This document shows positions 45,429 to 53,434 of a stretch of 64,000 bases of DNA, in pieces. The notes beneath the pieces were generated by a model that had not been told where the DNA came from, searched no databases, and was given only the letters and a program-made list of their open reading frames with translations. The stretch comes from Culturomica massiliensis (lineage in GTDB: Bacteria > Bacteroidota > Bacteroidia > Bacteroidales > Marinifilaceae). Where the stretch lies: assembly GCF_900091655.1 (NCBI RefSeq), contig NZ_LT594621.1, forward strand, positions 620,001 through 684,000, in the 5' to 3' direction. The position numbers were made by a program, and so were the translations under genes. How positions within the stretch are numbered: the stretch's first letter is position 1; each line of letters starts with the position of its first letter.

Positions 45429-45643
45429 ATATTCGTTGCCTGTTTGAAAAAACAGATGCCGGATAATTATAGGATTCTAACAAAAATTGATTACTTTCGT
45501 TAAATCAAGGGAAAGAGAAAACGGCCTGGATTTACGGACTTCAATTTTACGTTCCGGTTTTTCTTTTGTCGTTTTTTTGAGTTGCAGGTTATTGTATTTT
45601 TCAATAGATTGTCAGTTTTTATAAAATACTTAAAATATCGGAT

Positions 45644-46264
45644 ATGAGAATTGTTTATAGTAAGACGACTTTCCGGAATGCCGTATACCGGGCATTGATC
45701 TCGGTTATCATCGGGGTTGTTTTGATTGCTTGGCCTGATGTCGCCCTAAAGTCTATCGTTATGTTTATCGGGGCTTTGTTCCTGCTTACCGGAATAATGG
45801 CTTTCGTTGCTTCTTACCGTCGCCAGCAGGCCGAACAACGGGCTGACGGCTTGTTGTCCCTGAATGGAATCGGAAGTATGGTGCTGGGTATTTTGCTTAT
45901 TTCCATACCTTTGTTTTTCACAACGATATTGATGGTTATATTGGGATGTGTCTTGCTTTTGGCGGCAATTGCACAATTGGTGACTTTGTCGGCAGCCCGT
46001 CAGCTCGGCTACATTTCCCCTATGAACTATTTTTTCCCTATCCTGATTATGTTGGCGGGATTGGTGGTGGTTTTCAGACCTTGGGGAAGTGCTGAATATG
46101 TTGTCATCATATTGGGAATCACTTCCATGTTTTATGGAATCACCGATCTGATCAGTCAGTACGGTATTCATAAGATGCGGAAACATTGGGAAGAAGAGGA
46201 GCAGAAAAAGAAACTGGACGGAGACCGGGATATCGAAGACACCGATTATGAAGAAGTGAAGTGA
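45644..46264 (+). CDS. HdeD/DUF308 family membrane protein
   Basis: This is a 206-residue protein with six hydrophobic segments, starting MRIVYSKTTFRNAVYRALISV and repeating the VLIAWPD and VVVFRPWGSAEYVVII pattern of the HdeD family. The C-terminal 30 residues are charged (EEEEQKKKLDGDRDIEDTD). E. coli HdeD is linked to acid resistance; here the role is unknown. Its stop faces the small membrane protein gene at 46271. Confidence 0.8.
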   Translation: MRIVYSKTTFRNAVYRALISVIIGVVLIAWPDVALKSIVMFIGALFLLTGIMAFVASYRRQQAEQRADGLLSLNGIGSMVLGILLISIPLFFTTILMVILGCVLLLAAIAQLVTLSAARQLGYISPMNYFFPILIMLAGLVVVFRPWGSAEYVVIILGITSMFYGITDLISQYGIHKMRKHWEEEEQKKKLDGDRDIEDTDYEEVK

Positions 46265-46270
46265 CGGATT

Positions 46271-46552
46271 TCAGAGGGATGCGAACAGCATGATGAAGAA
46301 ATAGAGGAAAACGGATAAGATAACGCCTTTCGAGGCGTTGTTTTTATTAAAGCGCAGAAACAGGTAAAACAATCCCAGATTGGCAAAAAATACGCCGATA
46401 GCAACAATTTTCAAATGTACTTTCAATACGAATGCCTGTTCGATAAATGCAGTGACAGAGAGATAATTGAAGCGCAGTAAGTAGATCAGTGCGACAATGA
46501 TAAACGGGGCGGTAAGCCCGGCCAGTAAACCGATATACAATTTGTCTTTCAT
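46271..46552 (-). CDS. Small membrane protein of unknown function
   Basis: This is a 93-residue protein with three hydrophobic segments (LYIGLLAGLTAPFIIVALIY, AIGVFFANLGLFYLFLRF and VILSVFLYFFIMLFASL). I recognise no family. The hydrophobic pattern and a clean ATG make it a likely real gene. It lies 30 bp after the CBM9-like gene on the same strand and may be co-transcribed with it. Confidence 0.65.
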   Translation of the reverse strand: MKDKLYIGLLAGLTAPFIIVALIYLLRFNYLSVTAFIEQAFVLKVHLKIVAIGVFFANLGLFYLFLRFNKNNASKGVILSVFLYFFIMLFASL

Positions 46553-46582
46553 CTGTTTTTACAAAGTTAAATTCCGGATGTA

Positions 46583-47224
46583 TTATTGAAATTCCAGTTC
46601 GGTAAAGAATTGCGGTACGTGGAAATTCGGTTCGGGGGTATCGATCGGTTGCCAGGACAAAAAGTGGGGTTTAGATAAGTGGTCTCCGCATTTGTACAGA
46701 TTGGCTTTTACTTTTATGCCGGACAGGTTTTTGAAACTGTGTTTGAAAAGGGCTGTAGCCGGAATAGCGACGATGAGCCACCAGTGGTTGTCACCTTCCC
46801 GTTCTTCGAAGTTTTCGTTCCCCAGTGAAGAAAGCCGTCGGATGCTTTGCATTGTTTCCGGGTTTGCATGTTCTGCATTTTCACGGGTTTGCCGGAATCC
46901 AGACAACGCTTTGCCGATGCAGTTGAATTCAAAGTTGTAGTAGCCGTTATCATCGGGAGAGAGGAAAAATTCGACACAGGAATCGGTCCACACCTGTCCG
47001 TTGTCTTCCTGCACACGGGCCATCGTATAATTTTCGGATACTTCGAAACGGATGAAAATAGCCTTGTCGTTGTGGGCGATGTTGAAGGCGACCTGGGGGG
47101 AATAGGGATATTGTTCAGACCAGTTGTTGCACCGGATGGGGAAGGCGGGTTGCTGCGCCAGAAGCCCGGCGGCTTCGTTCAGACGGTCCGCTTGCAAAGC
47201 TGCAATTTTTTTTACCTGAAACAT
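46583..47224 (-). CDS. Carbohydrate-binding family 9-like domain protein
   Basis: This is a 213-residue protein resembling the CBM9-like domain of Bacteroidetes: PIRCNNWSEQYPYSPQVAFNIAHND, then the VQEDNGQVWTDSCVEFFLSPDD block with the ligand-contacting W/D residues, and a YYNFEFNCIGKAL strand. There is no signal peptide on the ATG at 47224, so it appears cytoplasmic, unusual for a carbohydrate binder. Function unknown. Confidence 0.8.
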   Translation of the reverse strand: MFQVKKIAALQADRLNEAAGLLAQQPAFPIRCNNWSEQYPYSPQVAFNIAHNDKAIFIRFEVSENYTMARVQEDNGQVWTDSCVEFFLSPDDNGYYNFEFNCIGKALSGFRQTRENAEHANPETMQSIRRLSSLGNENFEEREGDNHWWLIVAIPATALFKHSFKNLSGIKVKANLYKCGDHLSKPHFLSWQPIDTPEPNFHVPQFFTELEFQ

Positions 47225-47309
47225 GAGACTCACCTTGAATGAATGATTTTGATTTGTGATTCGTGTGCAAATATACACCGAATCACAAATCAAAAAAAAC
47301 GTATAGCGA

Positions 47310-48410
47310 TTATTTCAGCTTATTTATTTCTTCTTTTACAATATCGCACATTTTTGTGTATTGATCTTCCATGCTTTGTAAAAGCTTGTGCTGTGCACGG
47401 GCACGGATCAGGTTATGTACCTGATTTTTTACTTTGTAATATTTGTCTCCGTCGATGTAATCCATCAGGAAGCGTAATACCTGCTCATAGGTGATGTATT
47501 TGGCGGAGAAAGCCAGGTAGTCGATTTCGCTTTGATTTAAGAATTTGGCTGTCTCTGACAGATAGCCCTGTGTGTATCCCCGGAAGATATCAATGTTCAT
47601 GGATACGTTGTCCAGATTTTCGTCGTCTTCCAGACCGGTGTTTGTATACGACCGCATGGCATCTCCGTAGTCGTTGAGGCAAGTACTGCTTAATACGGTG
47701 TCGAGATCGATGACGCAAAGTACATTGCCTGCTTTATCGAACAGAATATTGTTGATTTTTGTATCGTTGTGGGTGACACGGGTCGGGATGGTTCCGTTTT
47801 CAACCAATTCCCAGAAGTGCAGCATTTCTTCCCGGCGGCGTTCAATCCATTGGATTTCACTGGGGACAGTGGCTTTACGCCCTACCGGGTCCTTGGCCAA
47901 TACCTCATCCCATTGTTTGAAGCGGTAACGGATGTTATGAAAACCCGGCAGAATATCGGCGAGCGGTTCTTTGAAATCCGACAGCATGGCCTGGAATTTA
48001 CCGATGCCTTTGCCTCCCTGATAAGCCAGTTCCGGTGTATCCGCTTTCTGATAATCGATCGTATCGCTGACAAACACACATACGGCCCAGAATTCACCGT
48101 CTTCGTCCTGGTAATATAATTTTCCGTCTTTAGTCGGAATAATGGTCATCGCTTCCCGCATCGGATCACCTCCCGCTGCTACGATTTTCTTTTTCAGGTG
48201 GTTTGTTACCCGGTAGATATTGTCCATCATGGCCGGAACATCCTTGAAAATATTTTTGTTTTTACGTTGTAAAATATAGTTGGGGGTTGTAGCTTCTGCT
48301 GTTGTGATCAACAATGTGTCATTGATAAAACCTTGTCCCAGGGGTTTTACCGATAGAATAGAGCCTTCCAGTTGGAATTGGCTGCAAATTTTACTCAGTC
48401 TGTTTTCCAT
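47310..48410 (-). CDS. Aminoglycoside phosphotransferase-fold sugar kinase (NahK-like)
   Basis: This is a 366-residue protein kinase-like phosphotransferase. The catalytic loop is TRVTHNDTKINNILFD (HxDxxxxN) and the metal-binding DLDT follows in LCVIDLDTVLSST. It resembles N-acetylhexosamine 1-kinase and related enzymes, so a sugar rather than an antibiotic is the likely substrate; this is inference. It is probably transcribed before the CBM9-like gene (86 bp apart). Confidence 0.8.
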   Translation of the reverse strand: MENRLSKICSQFQLEGSILSVKPLGQGFINDTLLITTAEATTPNYILQRKNKNIFKDVPAMMDNIYRVTNHLKKKIVAAGGDPMREAMTIIPTKDGKLYYQDEDGEFWAVCVFVSDTIDYQKADTPELAYQGGKGIGKFQAMLSDFKEPLADILPGFHNIRYRFKQWDEVLAKDPVGRKATVPSEIQWIERRREEMLHFWELVENGTIPTRVTHNDTKINNILFDKAGNVLCVIDLDTVLSSTCLNDYGDAMRSYTNTGLEDDENLDNVSMNIDIFRGYTQGYLSETAKFLNQSEIDYLAFSAKYITYEQVLRFLMDYIDGDKYYKVKNQVHNLIRARAQHKLLQSMEDQYTKMCDIVKEEINKLK

Positions 48411-48779
48411 GCTATTTTAATTATTATTTATATATTATTTTATATATAGACAGATTGTTTCGAAAACCCGATTTTGTAACTGATTGTCAGTAAGCTACGC
48501 AAACGTTGTCTTTGGCACCTATTTTTTGACGGCGTAAAGGTAGTAAAAAATGCAACTTTGTAAAATTTTTTAATTGAAAAAATCAGATAAAGTAAAAACT
48601 TTATTTGACTTATACTTTTAAAGTGTGGTTTACGGATGGAATCGTGACACCTGAAAGTCGTGGATCGGTTTTCCGGCGATGTTATTCAGGGGATAATACG
48701 GATTATTTCCGGATTTTTGTTTACCATAAAGCCGTATGTCCGTATCTAGTGTTTTATAATACTTGTTAATAGTAGAGAT

Positions 48780-49994
48780 ATGACATCTGTTAAACTGAAA
48801 CTGAACAAAGACCGTATTTTACTGAACGGAACTTATCCTTTGGTGTTCCAGGTCATCCATCGCAGACGTAAAAAATTGATTTATAGCCGATTTAAAGTTG
48901 CCGAGCCGGACTATGATGCCGGGCAAGAGAAAGTGGTATACCGGAAAGACGGGCTGACTCATCGTGAGGTTCGCATTATCAACTGTTGGATCACAAAGGA
49001 ACGGAAAAAACTGAACAGTTTGATCGGTGAATTGAAGGAGAGTATGCCTGATTTTACCGTGTCTGATATTACCGGACATTACGAGGGGCCTGTAAAAGGC
49101 GAGGGACTGTTTGCTTTTATAGACGGTTGTATTCGCCAGAAAGAGGAACTGAACCGGTTGGGGACAGCGGCGGCCTACCGTAGTACCCGTTCGTCCTTGC
49201 TGCATTTTACCGGGAAAGAGAAGGTGGCTGTTTCCGAAGTGAATGCCGCTTTTGTGAGGGCCTATGAGAAATACCTTTTAAAAAGCGGGGTATGCCGTAA
49301 TACGGTGAGTTTTTATATGCGCAATCTGCGTGCGGTTTATAACCAGGCTATTCTGGACGGGAAAATGGAGTCATCCGCAAATCCTTTTCAACATGCACAG
49401 ACCCGTCCGGCCAAAACCGTGAAGCGAGCAATGAGCCGCGACCATATCCGTCGGCTGATGCAGCTTTCGCTGGAGGACGCTCCCGAACTCGATTTTGTCC
49501 GTAATCTGTTTATGTTTAGTTTTTATGCCCGGGGAATGTCTTTTGTGGATATGGTTTTTTTAAAGAAGGAGAATATAAAGTGTAATTTTATCGAGTATTA
49601 CCGTCACAAGACGCAGCAGCTTATCCGGGTCAGTCTGACGGATCAATTGAAAGACATCATTTCGCGTTACCGGAATGATACGGATTATATTTTTCCGGTT
49701 ATTGACGATTCTTCCGGTCTTTCGCCTTACCGCCAATACCGTCTGGCGTTGGGAAAGGCGGAACGGAGGCTCAAGCAGTTGGGGCAGCGGCTGGGGTATG
49801 AGGTCGAACTGACCACCTATGTCGCCCGACATAGCTGGGCAACCCAGGCTAAGGAATGCGGCATTCCTGTTTCGGTGATCAGCGAAGGGCTCGGACATAC
49901 TTCTGAAAAAACAACACGGATTTATCTGAAAGAGTTCGATCAGAAGGTTTTGGATGAATGCGACCAATTGGTAGCCCAACTTGTAGAAATGTAA
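48780..49994 (+). CDS. Tyrosine recombinase (site-specific integrase/invertase)
   Basis: This is a 404-residue phage-type integrase. The N-terminal SAM-like core-binding domain spans about 105-205. Catalytic residues are R251 (FYARGMS), K277 (YRHKTQQ), R350 and H373 (EGLGHTSE), with nucleophile Y382 (TRIYLKEF). The position before R350 is tyrosine (YVAR) instead of the usual histidine. It lies 50 bp before an 18-bp inverted repeat and is the natural candidate to invert 50048-51298. Such recombinases often sit next to invertible fimbrial promoters in Bacteroidetes. Confidence 0.92.
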   Translation: MTSVKLKLNKDRILLNGTYPLVFQVIHRRRKKLIYSRFKVAEPDYDAGQEKVVYRKDGLTHREVRIINCWITKERKKLNSLIGELKESMPDFTVSDITGHYEGPVKGEGLFAFIDGCIRQKEELNRLGTAAAYRSTRSSLLHFTGKEKVAVSEVNAAFVRAYEKYLLKSGVCRNTVSFYMRNLRAVYNQAILDGKMESSANPFQHAQTRPAKTVKRAMSRDHIRRLMQLSLEDAPELDFVRNLFMFSFYARGMSFVDMVFLKKENIKCNFIEYYRHKTQQLIRVSLTDQLKDIISRYRNDTDYIFPVIDDSSGLSPYRQYRLALGKAERRLKQLGQRLGYEVELTTYVARHSWATQAKECGIPVSVISEGLGHTSEKTTRIYLKEFDQKVLDECDQLVAQLVEM

Positions 49995-50030
49995 AAAATG
50001 TAAATTTTTTTTGATAAAATTACATTTTTT
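49993..50030 (+). terminator. AT-only hairpin after the recombinase gene
   Basis: Perfect 11-bp arms AAAAAATGTAA (49993-50003) and TTACATTTTTT (50020-50030), starting inside the recombinase stop. The second arm ends in six T residues, so it can act as a terminator. It overlaps the upstream part of the promoter at 50032. Confidence 0.55.
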
Positions 50031-50031
50031 A

Positions 50032-50039
50032 TATATTTG
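50032..50039 (+). promoter_or_regulatory. Rightward promoter into the invertible segment
   Basis: TATATTTG is an exact TAnnTTTG box with TTTG at 50010-50013 (18-bp spacer). It lies just outside the left inverted repeat and reads rightward into the segment. In the present orientation it is antisense to the AraC gene; after inversion it would read the gene in the sense direction. Confidence 0.6.
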
Positions 50040-50047
50040 TAAAATCG

Positions 50048-50065
50048 CTCTATTTAGTGATAGAG
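50048..50065 (+). repeat. Left inverted repeat of the invertible segment
   Basis: CTCTATTTAGTGATAGAG, an exact inverted copy of 51281-51298. Each copy is itself CTCTAT-TTAGTG-ATAGAG: 6-bp arms around a 6-bp asymmetric core, the plan of a tyrosine-recombinase crossover site. Confidence 0.9.
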
Positions 50066-50108
50066 ATACACCTTTAAACTTATAAAAGATTAACATCTTT
50101 TGACAGGA

Positions 50109-50116
50109 CAAAGATA
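50109..50116 (-). promoter_or_regulatory. Outward-facing promoter inside the invertible segment
   Basis: On the minus strand this reads TATCTTTG, an exact TAnnTTTG box, with TTTTG at 50142-50146 farther upstream (25-bp spacer, long). It now points left to the recombinase 3' end. After inversion it would point at the pilus operon, about 160 bp from the first start codon. Confidence 0.6.
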
Positions 50117-50185
50117 GGGGCTTGTTTCTGATATTTATTAACAAAACGTACTAATCTTTTATCATTTCGTTTTGTGGCGTTATTT

Positions 50186-51067
50186 TTACGATTCATTGCT
50201 AACTTGTTGCTGCTGTTTGATTAACTCTCCGGGGGGACAACCGAATTCGCGTATACAAAAGCGGTTGAACTGGACCGGCGAATCGAAATTAAATAAATCT
50301 ATCAGCTCCTTTATTGTGATTCCGGGTACGGCTGCTTTTACAAAAACCTGGTGTCTGATTTGTTTCAGCATCCATTGCTTGGGTGACATTCCGAATTCTT
50401 TTGTGAATTTTGTATAAAATGCGTTTTTGCTCATCCTCAAAAGCCGTATCATTTCTTCTACACTTCCGGCTTTGATATAATTTTCCTGGATCATATCTCT
50501 GAACTTTATTTTATTTCCCATGATGGGATAAAACAGTTGGACGACCTCTTTTTTGGTGTAGAAACCACGGAGGTAGAGAAAGAATTCTTTGTGCTTAATT
50601 TCATGTAAATGAGCGCAGTTCATTCCATTTTTGAGACAGAATACCAGTAGTTCTATATATTCGTTTAGCGGATGCCTGACTTTGAGAGGGACGAAATCGT
50701 ACCGGATATCCCTGTGTAAATTGTAATAAGTTTCGAGCATATTTACGTCGCATACGTTTCTGACCCTTCCGAAGCTGAATAACAGTAATTTACAGTCTTT
50801 TTGGGTGTGAGCGTCTACGAGAGCTCCTCTGGGTAAAAGTACCATTTCAGAAGAAGATACTTTACGGTTGTTATATTGGTTACAACTGATAACACATTCA
50901 CCCTCAATGAGTATAACTACATTATTGTAATGCAGTTTGGGTTCGTATACGTGTGTTCCTTCCTGCACTTCGATGTATTTGAATCCGGTGTCGATTTCTA
51001 TTTGGTAATTTTTGCAACTCTGGTGTTCGTTTACGTAGAGCAGTTTATTTAATAAAATTTTATGCAT
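50186..51067 (-). CDS. AraC-family transcriptional regulator
   Basis: This is a 293-residue regulator. The N-terminal part (about 1-180) resembles an AraC ligand-binding/cupin-like region. The C-terminal domain holds two helix-turn-helix motifs: SVEEMIRLLRMSKNAFYTKFTKEFGMSP and TIKELIDLFNFDSPVQFNRFCIREFGCPP. The gene occupies most of the predicted invertible segment, so its promoter context depends on orientation. Its upstream region (51068-51280) carries a 12-bp inverted repeat that could be its own operator. Confidence 0.9.
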   Translation of the reverse strand: MHKILLNKLLYVNEHQSCKNYQIEIDTGFKYIEVQEGTHVYEPKLHYNNVVILIEGECVISCNQYNNRKVSSSEMVLLPRGALVDAHTQKDCKLLLFSFGRVRNVCDVNMLETYYNLHRDIRYDFVPLKVRHPLNEYIELLVFCLKNGMNCAHLHEIKHKEFFLYLRGFYTKKEVVQLFYPIMGNKIKFRDMIQENYIKAGSVEEMIRLLRMSKNAFYTKFTKEFGMSPKQWMLKQIRHQVFVKAAVPGITIKELIDLFNFDSPVQFNRFCIREFGCPPGELIKQQQQVSNES

Positions 51068-51108
51068 GTTCTTAAATATTGATGTTTTTGTTTTAATTCG
51101 GTTAATCG

Positions 51109-51211
51109 TGTTTCAGCAAAGTTGCAGTATATATTTATATAAATATTTAAAAAACAGATATTTATATAGTATAAATGTACTTCTGATTTTCGTGTAATAT
51201 TTGCTGAAACA
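51109..51211. promoter_or_regulatory. Divergent regulatory region with 12-bp inverted repeat
   Basis: TGTTTCAGCAAA (51109-51120) and TTTGCTGAAACA (51200-51211) are perfect inverted arms 79 bp apart. The left arm overlaps a leftward -7-like CAACTTTG facing araC; the right arm overlaps a rightward AATATTTG facing the pilus operon. Both boxes are one base off consensus. Candidate AraC-family operator, possibly for both promoters. Confidence 0.5.
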
Positions 51212-51280
51212 ATTTTTTTTACTTTTCAATAGATTATGTGTTAATAATCAGGTGTTTATTGCTTTTTATTTTTCTGCATA

Positions 51281-51298
51281 CTCTATCACTAAATAGAG
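51281..51298 (-). repeat. Right inverted repeat of the invertible segment
   Basis: CTCTATCACTAAATAGAG, the exact reverse complement of 50048-50065. It lies 98 bp before the first pilus gene. No TAnnTTTG box is seen between it and that gene, so the operon's promoter must lie inside the segment. Confidence 0.9.
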
Positions 51299-51395
51299 TT
51301 TTTCGGAGATGGGTTTTGGGGTGGTGTTTTTTCGGTTTGCAGGGTTGTAAGTTGGAGGAGTTTGGAATAGAATGAAGAAATGAAAGTATAATTAT

Positions 51396-51977
51396 ATGGG
51401 ATTAAAAGTAAACATATTCATTGTTGTTGTTTTCTGTTTTCTGGGAGCACGGGTGTCGGCTCAAGAGGGGGGAGTGAAGAGCAATCTGCTTTATGATGTG
51501 ACGGGTACGCTGAATTTCGGGATGGAATTCAGTCTGGACTATGAGTGGACGCTGGACGTATCTGCGAATTATAATGCGTGGAATTTTTCGCTGACACGTA
51601 AGATGAAGCACTGGCTTTTACAGCCCGAACTGCGTTGGTGGGGGTGTGAGCCTTTTTCGGGGCATTTTTTCGGGATTCATGCGCATGCAGGGCAGTTCAA
51701 TCTGGGGGGAATGCTTCCTTGGGGGTTCGGGGCTGTCCGTAACAAGCATATTGAGAAAAACCGTTACGAAGGTTGGTTGGCCGGTGCCGGCGTTAGTTAC
51801 GGTTACAACTGGATTCTGGGTAAGCATTGGAGTTTAGAAGCGACACTGGGGCTGGGGTATGCCTATTTGAAATACGACAAATACCGCTGTGAGAATTGTG
51901 GAGAAAAACTGGGCAGCGGTGTACAGCATTATATAGGCCCGACGAAGGCCGCTGTCAACCTGATTTATTATTACTAG
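51396..51977 (+). CDS. DUF3575 outer-membrane protein of the pilus locus
   Basis: This is a 193-residue protein with a signal peptide (VVVFCFLGARVSAQ) and a beta-rich remainder starting VKSNLLYDVTGTLNFGMEFSL, the DUF3575 signature. It probably forms a small outer-membrane barrel. DUF3575 genes regularly open Mfa/FimA-type pilus operons in Bacteroidales, as here. It is the first gene downstream of the invertible segment, so its expression should depend on orientation. Confidence 0.88.
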   Translation: MGLKVNIFIVVVFCFLGARVSAQEGGVKSNLLYDVTGTLNFGMEFSLDYEWTLDVSANYNAWNFSLTRKMKHWLLQPELRWWGCEPFSGHFFGIHAHAGQFNLGGMLPWGFGAVRNKHIEKNRYEGWLAGAGVSYGYNWILGKHWSLEATLGLGYAYLKYDKYRCENCGEKLGSGVQHYIGPTKAAVNLIYYY

Positions 51978-52025
51978 AGTGTGTGCCCTTGTTGCCGGTA
52001 GGTAGGTTATAAATAAAAAAGAGGT

Positions 52026-53375
52026 ATGAAATATATTATTTTATTGTGTTTTGGACTGTTGTATTCCTTCGGGCTTTCGGCTCAGAATACGGAATTTATA
52101 GAGCCGGGGGAGGTTTCCGTCCGCCGTGCCGGGGATTCTGTTTATGTTTCTCTGCGTCTTCGTGTGACGGATATCGGTTCGGATAATTTGGTGACACTTA
52201 CGCCTGTTTTATACAAGGGCGCTGGCGGTGTCCGTAGCCTGCCGCCCGTGTTGTACGGCAGTCGCCGTGCCCAGCTTCGCCTGTGGAAAAAGGCGAAGGA
52301 CAAGTCCGCTGTGCCGGTCTGTCATAATTCGGGGGATACGGTTTTTTACCGGGATACCTTTCGTTACGAGCATTGGATGAACGGTTCGGGGCTTCGCCTG
52401 GATGCGGAGTTGCGCACCTGCTGCCGCACGATGCATCCCGATCCTTTACTTTTGGCTTCGGATATCGTTCTTTTTACACCTGCAGAGGAGTTTCGTCCTG
52501 TGCTTGCGGATATTGTTCCTGCCCTGTCTGCCGGGGATAAACTTTCGGAGCAGGACCGTTTTATAGAACGCTGGCCGGGGGGTATTTCGGATACAATTGC
52601 CGTTGTACGCCGGGTAGAAGCAAGTAGTCCTGTAATTTACTTTCCCGTGGGGGAGACGAAGATCGTTCCGGGATACAGAAATAACCTCCGGGAGCTGGAA
52701 CACATGCTTTTGCTCGTCGATCGGATAGCCTCTTCTAAAGATTCCCGTATCGTTAAAATACTGGTGATGGGCCTGTCTTCTCCTGACGGTCCTTCGTTCT
52801 GGAACGAACAGGTTGCCAATGCCCGTGCCCGTTCGCTGGTGGATTACCTGACGGTTCGTACCGGGCTGGATGCTTCCTGTTTCGTACAATATAACGGTAA
52901 GGAAGCCTGGTATGAACTGCGTCAACTGATAGCTGCCAGTGATATGGTTTACAGGCAGGAAGTGCTGGATGTGATTGACTATACGCCGGTTTGGGATGTA
53001 CAGAAAAAGGCGGGCCGTCTGGGACATTTGCAGGCGTTATACGATGGAAAGGCTTACCGTTATTTGAGGGAACATTTTTTTCCTCAGTTGCGGATGGCGG
53101 GCTGTGTGAGAGTTTATTACGAGAGAATAGCGGATACGACGGCTGTCGTTCTGAACCGGTCCGTTTTTCTGGCGCGGGCAGGTAAATATGCCGAAGCGCT
53201 TGAGGCGGTGGTTGCTATTCCGGACCCGCGTGCAGATAATCTGAAAGGCGTTTGTTATATGATGACAGGCGATGCGGACAAGGCCCGGCGTTTTTTTGAG
53301 CGTTCCGCCCGGTCGGGCTGTGTGGCGGGGGCGGATAACCTTCGTCAGTTGGAAGAACTTTTGAACCGGTACTGA
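52026..53375 (+). CDS. DUF3868/OmpA-like pilus-locus protein
   Basis: This is a 449-residue exported protein (signal LLYSFGLSAQ). The N-terminal part (about 20-150) matches DUF3868. A region about 215-300 looks OmpA-like (RNNLRELEHMLLLVDRI, VLVMGLSSPDGPSFWNEQVANARARSL), and the C-terminus contains a TPR-like stretch. It probably sits at the outer membrane and helps pilus assembly or anchoring. It lies 48 bp after the DUF3575 gene in the same operon. Confidence 0.85.
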   Translation: MKYIILLCFGLLYSFGLSAQNTEFIEPGEVSVRRAGDSVYVSLRLRVTDIGSDNLVTLTPVLYKGAGGVRSLPPVLYGSRRAQLRLWKKAKDKSAVPVCHNSGDTVFYRDTFRYEHWMNGSGLRLDAELRTCCRTMHPDPLLLASDIVLFTPAEEFRPVLADIVPALSAGDKLSEQDRFIERWPGGISDTIAVVRRVEASSPVIYFPVGETKIVPGYRNNLRELEHMLLLVDRIASSKDSRIVKILVMGLSSPDGPSFWNEQVANARARSLVDYLTVRTGLDASCFVQYNGKEAWYELRQLIAASDMVYRQEVLDVIDYTPVWDVQKKAGRLGHLQALYDGKAYRYLREHFFPQLRMAGCVRVYYERIADTTAVVLNRSVFLARAGKYAEALEAVVAIPDPRADNLKGVCYMMTGDADKARRFFERSARSGCVAGADNLRQLEELLNRY

Positions 53376-53434
53376 CCGGAAATACAAAATAAACCAAATA
53401 TCAACCATTTTTTTAAATTAAAAACAAATTGAAG

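Larger units (their letters stand above)
50048..51298. other. Predicted invertible DNA segment (phase switch)
   Basis: This is a 1251-bp segment bounded by perfect 18-bp inverted repeats. It lies between a tyrosine recombinase gene and a pilus operon and contains one AraC-family gene. Inversion maps each base x to 101346 minus x. The AraC gene would then start at 50279 on the plus strand behind the external promoter at 50032. The outward promoter at 50109-50116 would move to 51230-51237, facing the pilus operon. Inversion itself is inferred from sequence and was not observed. Confidence 0.8.
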
